Positions 1 to 7,520 of a stretch of DNA of 64,000 nt are shown in pieces. This stretch comes from Acetivibrio sp964564015 (GTDB taxonomy: Bacteria > Bacillota > Clostridia > Acetivibrionales > Acetivibrionaceae). The position numbers and the translations under genes were made by a program. Location of the stretch: NCBI GenBank assembly GCA_964564015.1, contig CAZLZR010000023.1:1-64000 (forward strand), written 5' to 3'. Positions within the stretch are counted from its first letter, which is position 1; every line of letters starts with the position of its first letter. The notes beneath the pieces are model-generated. The model ran no database searches, was not told the origin of the DNA, and was given only the letters and a program-made list of their open reading frames with translations.

Positions 1-333
1 ATTGCTGTTGATGGGATTATTGTTGTAACCTCGCCACAGGAGCTTGTATCCATGATTGTATCGAAAGCTGTTAAGATGGCTGAAATGATGAATATTCCTA
101 TCCTTGGATTAGTAGAAAATATGTCCTATTTTAAGTGCTCGGATTGCGGAAAGGAACACAAGATTTTCGGTGACAGCCATATAGAAGAAATAGCTGAAAA
201 ACATAATATTAAGGTTCTTGCCAAATTACCTATTGACTCGAAAATTCCGGTTGCATGTGACAATGGTATGATAGAGCTTTTTGACGGCAACTGGTTTGAA
301 CCGATTGCAAAAATATTGAAGGAGAGTATTTAG
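1..333 (+). CDS. mrp: Mrp/NBP35-type Fe-S carrier ATPase, C-terminal part
   Basis: This is the 3' end of a gene that begins before the window; the frame is open from base 1. The 110 visible residues match the C-terminal third of Mrp/ApbC (ParA-superfamily) ATPases, which bind and deliver iron-sulfur clusters in the cytosol. The visible signs are the stretch VVTSPQELVS, then an alternating helix (KAVKMAEMMNIPILGLVENM), then CSDCGK, the CxxC pair that carries the bridging cluster in this family. It ends with the usual LAKLPIDSKIP segment. The nucleotide-binding P-loop lies outside the window. No clear terminator follows, and the next gene has its own promoter. Confidence 0.88.
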   Translation: MAVDGIIVVTSPQELVSMIVSKAVKMAEMMNIPILGLVENMSYFKCSDCGKEHKIFGDSHIEEIAEKHNIKVLAKLPIDSKIPVACDNGMIELFDGNWFEPIAKILKESI

Positions 334-423
334 GAATATACCGGAATTTCAAAAAATGCAAGTAACTCTAACCACTCGACTTTAGCCCTCCATATGGTTC
401 ATATAAATAAAAAGAAACCAACA

Positions 424-481
424 TTGACAAATTGGTCTGTATGTTATAGACTTATATTATGAGGTCGATAAAATATAGACC
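424..481 (+). promoter_or_regulatory. Promoter with two BlaI-type operator dyads
   Basis: A TTGACA box (424-429) is followed after 17 bases by a weak -10 TAGACT (447-452). Two imperfect palindromes with GTCT/AGAC arms lie on this promoter, at 435-451 and 463-481. Together they cover the -10 region and the expected transcript start just ahead of the ribosome site at 485-489. BlaI/MecI repressors bind such paired dyads as dimers, so the operon that follows probably represses itself. Confidence 0.55.
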
Positions 482-496
482 GAGGAGGGATTACTG

Positions 497-859
497 TTGG
501 AAATGTATAGACTTACAGAAAGCGAAGAAAAGTTTGCAGAATTAATCTGGCAAAATGGGCCCATTGGTTCCGGTGAACTTGTTAAGCTAAGTGAAAAAGT
601 AATGAACTGGAAAAAGTCCACAACATATACCGTACTAAAAAAGTTATGTGAAAAGGGCATTTTTCAAAATGAAAATTCCATAGTTTCATCTCAAATCGCA
701 AGGGATGAATATTATGCGAAGCAAAGCATACGTTTTGTTGAGGATACCTTTGGAGGTTCTTTGCCGAAGTTTTTGACAGCCTTTATCAGCGGTAAAAAAT
801 TAAGCAAGCATCAGGCTGAAGAATTAAAAAGATTGATTGACCAGCACAAGGAGGTATAG
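497..859 (+). CDS. BlaI/MecI-family transcriptional repressor
   Basis: A 120-residue winged-helix protein with the BlaI/MecI family pattern: LTESEEKFAELIWQNGP at the N terminus, then WKKSTTYTVLKKLCEKG as the recognition helix and wing, then a C-terminal dimerisation helix (LSKHQAEELKRLIDQ). The family represses beta-lactamase-type operons and is inactivated by proteolysis after its partner sensor perceives a signal. TTG at 497 is chosen because GGAGGG ends 7 bases upstream; an ATG two codons later is possible. It ends 2 bases before the next gene, a BlaR1-like sensor, so the two form an operon. Target genes other than its own operon cannot be read from the window. Confidence 0.88.
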   Translation: MEMYRLTESEEKFAELIWQNGPIGSGELVKLSEKVMNWKKSTTYTVLKKLCEKGIFQNENSIVSSQIARDEYYAKQSIRFVEDTFGGSLPKFLTAFISGKKLSKHQAEELKRLIDQHKEV

Positions 860-861
860 CT

Positions 862-3060
862 ATGAGTGAATTATTTCTTACTGTTTTAAACATGAGCCTT
901 ACTGCAAGCTATGTAATCCTTTTTGTGATGCTTGTGAGACTATTGCTCAGGAAAGCTCCAAAAGCCATCGCTTATGCCTTGTGGATTGTGGTTGCTTTCC
1001 GTCTTATAATGCCATTTTCCTTTGAAAGCATGTTTAGCCTTATGCCACGCAATGCGAATATTGCTCCCATTCCCCATGATATAATCTATCAGCAAAGTCC
1101 GAAGATTAATAGTGGGATAAAAGCAGTTGATACATTTGTTAACAATTCACTTCCCGCACCAGCTATTGAAGCAAGTGCAAATCCACTACAGATTTATGTG
1201 GAAATTGGGGCATACATCTGGATTTTAGGTATACTAGCATTGCTTGTTTATAGCTTAATATCTGTCTTTCTGTTAAAAAGACAACTTAAAGGTGCACAAT
1301 TAATAGAGAAAAATATCTTTGAGGCGAGGAATATAAAAACAGCATTTGTGCTTGGCTTAATAAGCCCAAAGATATATTTACCCGTCGGATTGAATAAAGA
1401 GGAGCAAGATTATATACTCCATCATGAACAGACCCATATACATCGAAAAGACCACATTATTAAAGTGTTAGCATTCCTGACATTGTCCTTCCACTGGTTT
1501 AATCCCCTGGTTTGGATTGCATTCAGGTTAATGAGCACGGATATGGAGCTGTCCTGCGACGAAAGAGTATTGAGAGCAATGAATGTGGACTATAAAAAGC
1601 TTTATGCTAATTCCATATTATCCCTTGCTACCGAAAGGCGGCTTTTAAATGGTAGCCCACTTGCCTTTGGCGAGGGCAATGTAAAGGCGAGAATTAAAAA
1701 CGTGTTAAATTATAAAAAACCGGCTTTTTGGGTGATTGCTGTTGCTTTAGTTGCAGCAAGTGTAGTTGCAGTTGGTCTGTTTACCAACCCAATTACAGCT
1801 AAACCGGATGATAACTCTCTTACGTCCCGGCTTTTAAATAATAAAACCGATTATGTAGGCAACAACTCAAAGGTTGGAGGTATCATCTCCTTGTTAAGGT
1901 TTCCTGAAAATATAACTTATGATTCCTTTGAGCTTTTTACTGATAGTGAGCCATATGCAATAACTGTCAATCTAAAAACCGATACAGAAACTGTAAAATT
2001 ATATGGTGATGAAGCAAATCAAAAACAATTTGAAGATAATGCTATAATTATGTTTGCCTTGATTGGAAACGTAGAAAATATCAAATTCAACATAGAAGAC
2101 GGATTAGAGCCATATTCCATGCAGTACGCACGGGAATGGGCCAATAATAAATATGGAAAAGATGTGCGTGATTTTGCCAAGAGTGAAGAAGAATTCAGCA
2201 AGCTGTTTAATGGTACTTCTGCTAAAGTCAATTCTTCCAATGGAACTTCCGATATTATCAAAAGTGAAGATATTAAAAAGTTTGTAGAAGACAATTTAAG
2301 TGTAATACTCTCGTCACCAAAGGCGTCTTCCAATCCACAGGATTATATCAATGCACACAGGAATGAATATGAAAACTTCTTTAAGTTCGGCGGTGAAGAA
2401 GCATTACAATATATGCTTTCGCAATTTGAGACGGGTAATGCCGAAGGACTGCGTGGGTATATAATGATGGTATTGTGTAAAGAACTTTTGGGGGTAAGAA
2501 ATAACGTTGATGATGAAGCCCTGTCTCCACAGCAATGGTATAATGCTCTATCCATCCGCCAGGAAGTAAAACTTCCGGATTATGAATATGATGGAAATGA
2601 TCTGATTGAACAGCTTGTCTATGACACAGAAATAGAGAAGAATTCAGGACCAGAAAGGGAAGGATTTGTGGTTGTGGCCCCAAAAGTTTTCGGAAGCTAT
2701 GAGGAAGGAAATTTGCTAAAGGTGTTTGTAACCACCTATAGTGCCAGATACAAGCTTTTTGGTATTGTTCTGTCCAATGAAGGTGGTAGCATTATTCCGG
2801 CAGCAATTACTTATCGTAAAGATGATAAGGATAAGTATGTTCTGGAAAAATACGAGCAAGCAAGGGATGGATCGGAATTTGAACCTTCTATTAGGAAGTA
2901 TTGCAAGATGCCGGTATCGGGTAAAGAAATCAAAGGACTTGCAGATAAAATCCTTACCCATTACGCAGATTATGAGGATATTCGCAATCTGCTCAATAAT
3001 AACCTATATAAGCATTTAAGTAAAAACGGTATTACAGACGCCACTCTTACCGATTATTAA
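862..3060 (+). CDS. BlaR1/MecR1-like M56 membrane metallopeptidase sensor
   Basis: This 732-residue protein is the sensor partner of the upstream BlaI-type repressor. The first ~310 residues contain several membrane helices and the M56 zinc-peptidase signature HHEQTH (about residue 187), followed by HRKDH and the distal ELSCDE motif. A further membrane segment (about 290-315, FWVIAVALVAASVVAVGLF) leads into a long C-terminal region of about 420 residues. That region has no SxxK penicillin-binding motif that I can see, so beta-lactam sensing should not be assumed. In the family, signal binding outside the cell activates the peptidase and removes the BlaI repressor. The C-terminal domain is unrecognised. 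Confidence 0.85.
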   Translation: MSELFLTVLNMSLTASYVILFVMLVRLLLRKAPKAIAYALWIVVAFRLIMPFSFESMFSLMPRNANIAPIPHDIIYQQSPKINSGIKAVDTFVNNSLPAPAIEASANPLQIYVEIGAYIWILGILALLVYSLISVFLLKRQLKGAQLIEKNIFEARNIKTAFVLGLISPKIYLPVGLNKEEQDYILHHEQTHIHRKDHIIKVLAFLTLSFHWFNPLVWIAFRLMSTDMELSCDERVLRAMNVDYKKLYANSILSLATERRLLNGSPLAFGEGNVKARIKNVLNYKKPAFWVIAVALVAASVVAVGLFTNPITAKPDDNSLTSRLLNNKTDYVGNNSKVGGIISLLRFPENITYDSFELFTDSEPYAITVNLKTDTETVKLYGDEANQKQFEDNAIIMFALIGNVENIKFNIEDGLEPYSMQYAREWANNKYGKDVRDFAKSEEEFSKLFNGTSAKVNSSNGTSDIIKSEDIKKFVEDNLSVILSSPKASSNPQDYINAHRNEYENFFKFGGEEALQYMLSQFETGNAEGLRGYIMMVLCKELLGVRNNVDDEALSPQQWYNALSIRQEVKLPDYEYDGNDLIEQLVYDTEIEKNSGPEREGFVVVAPKVFGSYEEGNLLKVFVTTYSARYKLFGIVLSNEGGSIIPAAITYRKDDKDKYVLEKYEQARDGSEFEPSIRKYCKMPVSGKEIKGLADKILTHYADYEDIRNLLNNNLYKHLSKNGITDATLTDY

Positions 3061-3189
3061 GGTGTGCTTGAATTTTCCATGAGTAATCCGAAATAGAGAA
3101 TTTGATTAAAGTGTATTCAATCAACTGCTTTAATTTATTGAAGGAGTATTTAAAATAAGAATTGTATATTATGAAGAGGATTGATTGTA

Positions 3190-3333
3190 ATGTGGTTTCA
3201 AGAGAAAGCAAAAGCCCATTTGTCAAGATATAAGCTTGATACTTTGCATATTGAAGAATGCGGAAAATGGGAGATAAACAAGAAAGAATACCAACATATA
3301 TTACCGGAAGATTTAAAGGAATTTAATAGATAG
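3190..3333 (+). pseudogene. Short ORF, probable gene remnant (47 aa)
   Basis: An open frame of 47 codons starts at ATG 3190 and ends at TAG 3331. It is rich in charged residues with one Cys and two Trp (WFQEKAKAHLSRYKLDTLHI). There is no recognisable domain, and only a weak ribosome site (GAAGAGGATTG) lies upstream. It sits 11 bases before a SUKH-type gene. It may be the terminal piece of a larger gene, perhaps the toxin or nuclease partner of the SUKH protein, but I cannot identify it from sequence alone. Confidence 0.4.
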
Positions 3334-3344
3334 GGTGGAAAATA

Positions 3345-3671
3345 ATGAGTGAATTAGAATGGAAACTAGCATACCCTTTAGATGATGATTCAGCAATTAG
3401 AAAAATTGAGGGAATAATAGGAAAAAAATTGCCGAATGAATTTTGCGAAGTCATAATTAAGAATAATGAAGCAAGTCCAAGTAAAAGTAATTTAAAAACA
3501 GGTACAGGTGCAGAACATGTATTTTGTAATTTGATATCATTTAATGAAGATACTAATGTTTTCAATACATTGGAAATATTGAGGAGTAACGGATTGGAAG
3601 AAGAAATGTTTCATATAACGAAAAATAAGTGTCAATATAAGGTTTTGGATTCAAAACTTGATTGGAGATAA
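3345..3671 (+). CDS. SMI1/KNR4 (SUKH)-like protein, probably truncated
   Basis: A 108-residue protein with the N-terminal SUKH pattern: a helix ending in IEGIIGKKLPNEFCEVII (compare the usual LGxxLPxxYxxF) and a later LISFNEDTN strand. SUKH proteins are often immunity proteins against polymorphic or contact-dependent toxins. Typical members run 130-160 residues and end in a strand-rich segment that is absent here, so this copy looks shortened. The adjacent 47-residue ORF may be part of the same decayed toxin-immunity pair. Confidence 0.5.
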   Translation: MSELEWKLAYPLDDDSAIRKIEGIIGKKLPNEFCEVIIKNNEASPSKSNLKTGTGAEHVFCNLISFNEDTNVFNTLEILRSNGLEEEMFHITKNKCQYKVLDSKLDWR

Positions 3672-3709
3672 TATTCATGCGTTAGCCGTGATTAACATAA
3701 CACGGTAAA

Positions 3710-3739
3710 TTGACTTCAGCGTATTTGATATGATACAAT
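3710..3739 (+). promoter_or_regulatory. Sigma-A-like promoter for the dockerin gene
   Basis: TTGACT (3710-3715) and TACAAT (3734-3739) are separated by 18 bases, about 75 bases before the start codon at 3814. A short CCGTG/CACGG hairpin at 3686-3705 lies just upstream and may mark the end of the preceding transcript. Confidence 0.5.
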
Positions 3740-3813
3740 AATTTATATATAAATTTACAAACCTTATGTATATTTATTTGTCATTTCATATTTTAAGAGG
3801 GGATGTTATAATT

Positions 3814-6237
3814 ATGAAAAAGACCATTTCACTCATTCTGACTTTATTGCTAATTTTCAATCTTCTTCCGTTGAATTCCAGCATTGAGGCTTTTGCAGAA
3901 GATAGTGGACAACTTATTGTCTATCCCGAATATGATGAAAGAATTCCACGCTGCTATGATTATGGTGTAACAATAAATCAAGGCAATCAATCTAAAACAA
4001 TTCCCGTATATAATCGAAACGCAAATGGTGAACAGATGGCTTACAGATGCTTATCACCTGACTTTGATAGAAGATTCTGCGAATTTGCTTTCACAGGAGA
4101 GGTTCGGATTGATATTGCCGTTTATCGTGATTTTGAAACATACAGCGTTTTGCCAAGTGCAAAGGGATATCGAAACGAATTTCATGATGGTGTTATCTCT
4201 GTGTGGCTTGATAAGAATGATACAAACTTTATGATTCGTCTTGATGACGATGATGATACCATTCTTTCGATTTTTGCAGATGCTCCCGAAGATTATGACA
4301 TAGACAAAAATGATGAATCTGTTTTATATGTGGATGAGCCATGGTTTGACCCTGATGAGAATAGTGCATATTATACCCTTGATGAAAAGATAAGAACGAT
4401 ATATATTGCACCGGGATGCGTGTTTTACAGTCGTCTGAATATTTATTCGAATAATGTTACCATATGCGGACATGGAATATTACTTGACCCGTTTAGTGAC
4501 GTGCACGACGCTTCCGTGACAGAGAATAGAACGAACATCTATATGGACGTGGATGGTAACAATTTTACAATTAAAGATGTAAAAATCATAGATTCTCAAG
4601 GATACCACATGTATCTTATCGGTACTACCCATCTCATCAAAAATATTAAGTGTCTAACTGCAAGAATCCGTACTGATGGTGTTGCAGTCGGTGCTGGAAA
4701 TGTAACCATTACAAATTGTTTTTGGTATGTCAGCGACAATGGATTTACATATAGTGGCGGTTATGGGTATCATCGCATCAGCAACTGTATCATAGGAACA
4801 ACATGTGCCGCAATTTTTCCACAGCATCAGCTTCCATATGATGTAGAATTTACAGATATCTATGTATTCCGTGCTGATGAGGGAATTATAAATAACTGGT
4901 ATAACGGAGCAAAGATACAATCTGTTGTAAAGAGTGTTACCTTCAACAACCTGGACTGTGTTGATGTTATCAACACACCATGGATTTTCAGTGGCTTGAA
5001 TATGGGCGATGCAAACAAGAATTTTTATTTTAACAATTGTCGTTTCAACGCAATCAGAGGTGCATCGATTGTGACTTCATGGAATTCTACAGCAGGACAA
5101 GCCATTTATGTAACCAATAATGACACACTTATACATACATCAAATTACAAATTAAATTTTCATAACAGCTATATTGATGGTAAATTGATTACATCAGCAA
5201 GCGATTTCAAGCCTCAGTATAAGGATGATAATGAACTTGCCATTTCCATAAACAATGACAGTACGAAATCAGAACATCCCCTTGCCTGTGTGCGAAACAA
5301 AGTGAACTATACCTACAACAAAAAGGTATATATCAACCAAAATTTGCAGAAATTACAGCATCAGCCCATTGGTGATGGAAGTGAAATATTATTACCTGAA
5401 ACGGAAATCTGTAATTTGCTGGATATCAAAACAAATTCAAAAACAAAAGGAATAACGCAAAACGATATCAAATATATTTCTCTTGATGAAATATATCTTT
5501 ATTATACAAAAGCTGTATATGACAGCGAAAAATCAGCTGTGGTTCTCTCTCCTGTATTGAATAGCAGTAAGAATCTATTGAAAGACTATTCATTTGCAAG
5601 CCGATATAATCCTTATAGCAATCCGGGTGCAACACTCAAACCATATGTTGATAATGGTGAAGTTGTATTGCGTTGTGTCGTTACCGGTAATACTTACAAT
5701 CAAGGATTATACACTGTTGTAACAAATGAATTGAAAAAAAATGGCGCAGGGAAATATACCGTCAGCTTTGAAGCAAAAAGTTATAACGGAAACCAAACTA
5801 CGGTACAGGTACGACCACATTATGTAAGATATGAAGGGTATTCTCTCATCGAAAAAGAACCAATAAAATCCGTAACAGTGAATGGACAATGGCAGCGATA
5901 TGAAGTAACCTTTGATATCAGCGACTGGGATTTTAGTGTCGATGCTTCAGCTATTATCCGTATTTGTAGCGACAATACCCCAGGATATGACGTTTTATTC
6001 AAGAACATTGCATTGACAAAAGTTACTCCTGAAGTTAAAAAAGGAGATATAGCTTTAGATGGAAATATAAATTCACTTGACCTGGCGAAGTTTAAACAGT
6101 ATTTGCTTGGAATGACTAAGTTTAATTATGATGATCTTTTAAGATCTGATGTTAATTCCGACGGTAAGGTAAATTCTATTGATTTCGGATATTTAAGACA
6201 ATATTTACTTGGAATGATTCATATTTTCCCGGGATAA
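3814..6237 (+). CDS. Secreted dockerin-bearing right-handed beta-helix glycosidase (GH28/GH49-like)
   Basis: A cellulosomal enzyme of 807 residues. A signal peptide (MKKTISLILTLLLIFNLL...) is followed by an N-terminal beta domain, then a pectin-lyase-type beta-helix (about 190-480). The helix carries the repeated VTICGHGIL / FTIKDVKIIDS / VTITNCFWYVS pattern and acidic pairs at RTDGVAV and VSDNGFTYSG, where GH28/GH49 enzymes hold their catalytic Asp residues. A CBM4/9-like jelly roll follows (about 600-745), then a type I dockerin with two Ca-binding repeats (GDIALDGNINSLDLAKFKQY and SDVNSDGKVNSIDFGYLRQY). ATG 3814 is preferred over an in-frame ATG 48 bases upstream because AGAGGGGA lies just before it and the signal peptide begins there. 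Fold and secretion are firm; the substrate (pectin, dextran or another glucan) cannot be decided. Confidence 0.75.
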   Translation: MKKTISLILTLLLIFNLLPLNSSIEAFAEDSGQLIVYPEYDERIPRCYDYGVTINQGNQSKTIPVYNRNANGEQMAYRCLSPDFDRRFCEFAFTGEVRIDIAVYRDFETYSVLPSAKGYRNEFHDGVISVWLDKNDTNFMIRLDDDDDTILSIFADAPEDYDIDKNDESVLYVDEPWFDPDENSAYYTLDEKIRTIYIAPGCVFYSRLNIYSNNVTICGHGILLDPFSDVHDASVTENRTNIYMDVDGNNFTIKDVKIIDSQGYHMYLIGTTHLIKNIKCLTARIRTDGVAVGAGNVTITNCFWYVSDNGFTYSGGYGYHRISNCIIGTTCAAIFPQHQLPYDVEFTDIYVFRADEGIINNWYNGAKIQSVVKSVTFNNLDCVDVINTPWIFSGLNMGDANKNFYFNNCRFNAIRGASIVTSWNSTAGQAIYVTNNDTLIHTSNYKLNFHNSYIDGKLITSASDFKPQYKDDNELAISINNDSTKSEHPLACVRNKVNYTYNKKVYINQNLQKLQHQPIGDGSEILLPETEICNLLDIKTNSKTKGITQNDIKYISLDEIYLYYTKAVYDSEKSAVVLSPVLNSSKNLLKDYSFASRYNPYSNPGATLKPYVDNGEVVLRCVVTGNTYNQGLYTVVTNELKKNGAGKYTVSFEAKSYNGNQTTVQVRPHYVRYEGYSLIEKEPIKSVTVNGQWQRYEVTFDISDWDFSVDASAIIRICSDNTPGYDVLFKNIALTKVTPEVKKGDIALDGNINSLDLAKFKQYLLGMTKFNYDDLLRSDVNSDGKVNSIDFGYLRQYLLGMIHIFPG

Positions 6238-6244
6238 CCAGATC

Positions 6245-6315
6245 CTCAAAATACTTGAGAAGGTAAATCCAGTGGTAGCGATACCATGCCGGTTCGAGTC
6301 TGACCTTTGGTACCA
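6245..6315 (+). pseudogene. Decayed 3' part of a tRNA-Leu
   Basis: The segment ends in a long variable arm (TGGTA-GCGA-TACCA, 6273-6286), a T-loop region GCCGGTTCGAGTC and CTTTGGTACCA, the layout of the 3' half of a class II (leucine-type) tRNA. An anticodon-loop-like CTCAAAAT occurs at 6245-6252. The T-stem has mismatches, extra bases separate anticodon and variable arm, and no matching 5' acceptor or D-arm precedes it, so it cannot be a working tRNA. tRNA ends are common integration sites, so it may be the scar of an inserted element. Confidence 0.5.
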
Positions 6316-6358
6316 AAAAAACAAGTGTTTCAGCGATTAGCTGAAATCCTTGTTTTTT
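6316..6358 (+). terminator. Rho-independent terminator
   Basis: The arms AAAAAACAAG and TTTCAGC pair with GCTGAAA and CTTGTTTTTT around a GATTA loop, ending in a T-run. It directly follows the tRNA-Leu relic and can end transcription from the dockerin gene. Confidence 0.75.
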
Positions 6359-6423
6359 GGTGTTTGAGTATTTTTATATAATGAGAAAGAAGGTACGATT
6401 GACGAAAATAGAATAATATGAAC

Positions 6424-7506
6424 TTAAGGTTGGAAATCAACCAGCTTAAGTTTGTCTTGAATCATAATATTAAAATAATCATTTCCATTTCTTGTATTAA
6501 ATTTATTGGCCATATCCCTGGTTTGCTTCTCAAACCAAGCTAAAATATCCTCAATTGTATTAAGATTGTACTTTTCAATTATGTTACAATCCTTTTGCAG
6601 ATGAACTTTTACGTCATCTTTACCTATTTTCTTAAGCTTCAAAAACATAACCCAGGATGCAAGGTAAAAATCAAACTTATAATAAAGAGTTAAGGTATCA
6701 AAAGCCCACTGAAAATGCTTTTCAAAAACATTCAAAGCCATATTTACATCCGTAATCGTTAAATATAATAGATGGTTACCCATATATTCTAAAAACCCTT
6801 TGTTTTTATGTATTAGCTTATAGCCTTTTTCATGAAAGCTTTGTGCATCATCTAGTCTCCCGAGTTCAAGCAAAGGTAATAGTAGTCTATTATATGTTAT
6901 ATGCGGAACTTCAGCACAACTTAGCCTTCTTAATAAAATCGGCTGAACTATATCGAGAGCTTTTTCGTAATTCTTTGTATACAATAAATAATATACCTGA
7001 TTATCAACATCACAGGCTTTACAATCACTATACGAGTCTCTAGGACTATTAATCCATTTTGAATAGTACTCTTCGGCCATTTCTCCAAATCCCGACCCAA
7101 ATAAGTATTTACATTTCATGCAATAATACGGCCTTAAGCTAGCACCTTCCTGATTGTATTTATTCTTCATATCTTCAAAAAGCTGTTCTATCTTATCTTT
7201 AGGTACGTCAGGAAATAAATAGACAAGATTAACTATCCATTTGTATTCCCATAACAAATTCGATATATCAAATTCCTGGGGGTACTTTTCACAACAGGCC
7301 AGACGCCATGAAAAAGCTGTAATTGCATTTAGATGATGTCCATTAAACATACCTTGACGAACAATTTCTTTACGAATGTTAAAACCCGTTTCTATGTCAT
7401 TTTGGCTGTCTGCCATTCTAGCTACTTCTTCTAATAGTAAAAGCTTAGCCTTACCTTCAGGTAGGGAATGTGCCTCAAGAATCAAATCTTCTAATCTATT
7501 ATCCAT
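6424..7506 (-). CDS. TPR-like helical repeat protein paired with HSP90-family ATPase
   Basis: A 360-residue soluble protein made of alternating helices of TPR type (for example KNYEKALDIVQPILLRR and LGRLDDAQSFHEKGYKLI), with CxxC pairs near the middle (YCMKCKYL and CKACD). No catalytic motif is visible. CGGAGGAT stands just before the ATG. It begins 14 bases after the stop of the HSP90-like gene, in the same orientation. TPR proteins are classical HSP90 partners in eukaryotes, so a co-chaperone or client-adaptor role is a reasonable inference from context only. Confidence 0.6.
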   Translation of the reverse strand: MDNRLEDLILEAHSLPEGKAKLLLLEEVARMADSQNDIETGFNIRKEIVRQGMFNGHHLNAITAFSWRLACCEKYPQEFDISNLLWEYKWIVNLVYLFPDVPKDKIEQLFEDMKNKYNQEGASLRPYYCMKCKYLFGSGFGEMAEEYYSKWINSPRDSYSDCKACDVDNQVYYLLYTKNYEKALDIVQPILLRRLSCAEVPHITYNRLLLPLLELGRLDDAQSFHEKGYKLIHKNKGFLEYMGNHLLYLTITDVNMALNVFEKHFQWAFDTLTLYYKFDFYLASWVMFLKLKKIGKDDVKVHLQKDCNIIEKYNLNTIEDILAWFEKQTRDMANKFNTRNGNDYFNIMIQDKLKLVDFQP

Positions 7507-7520
7507 TTTATATCCTCCGA

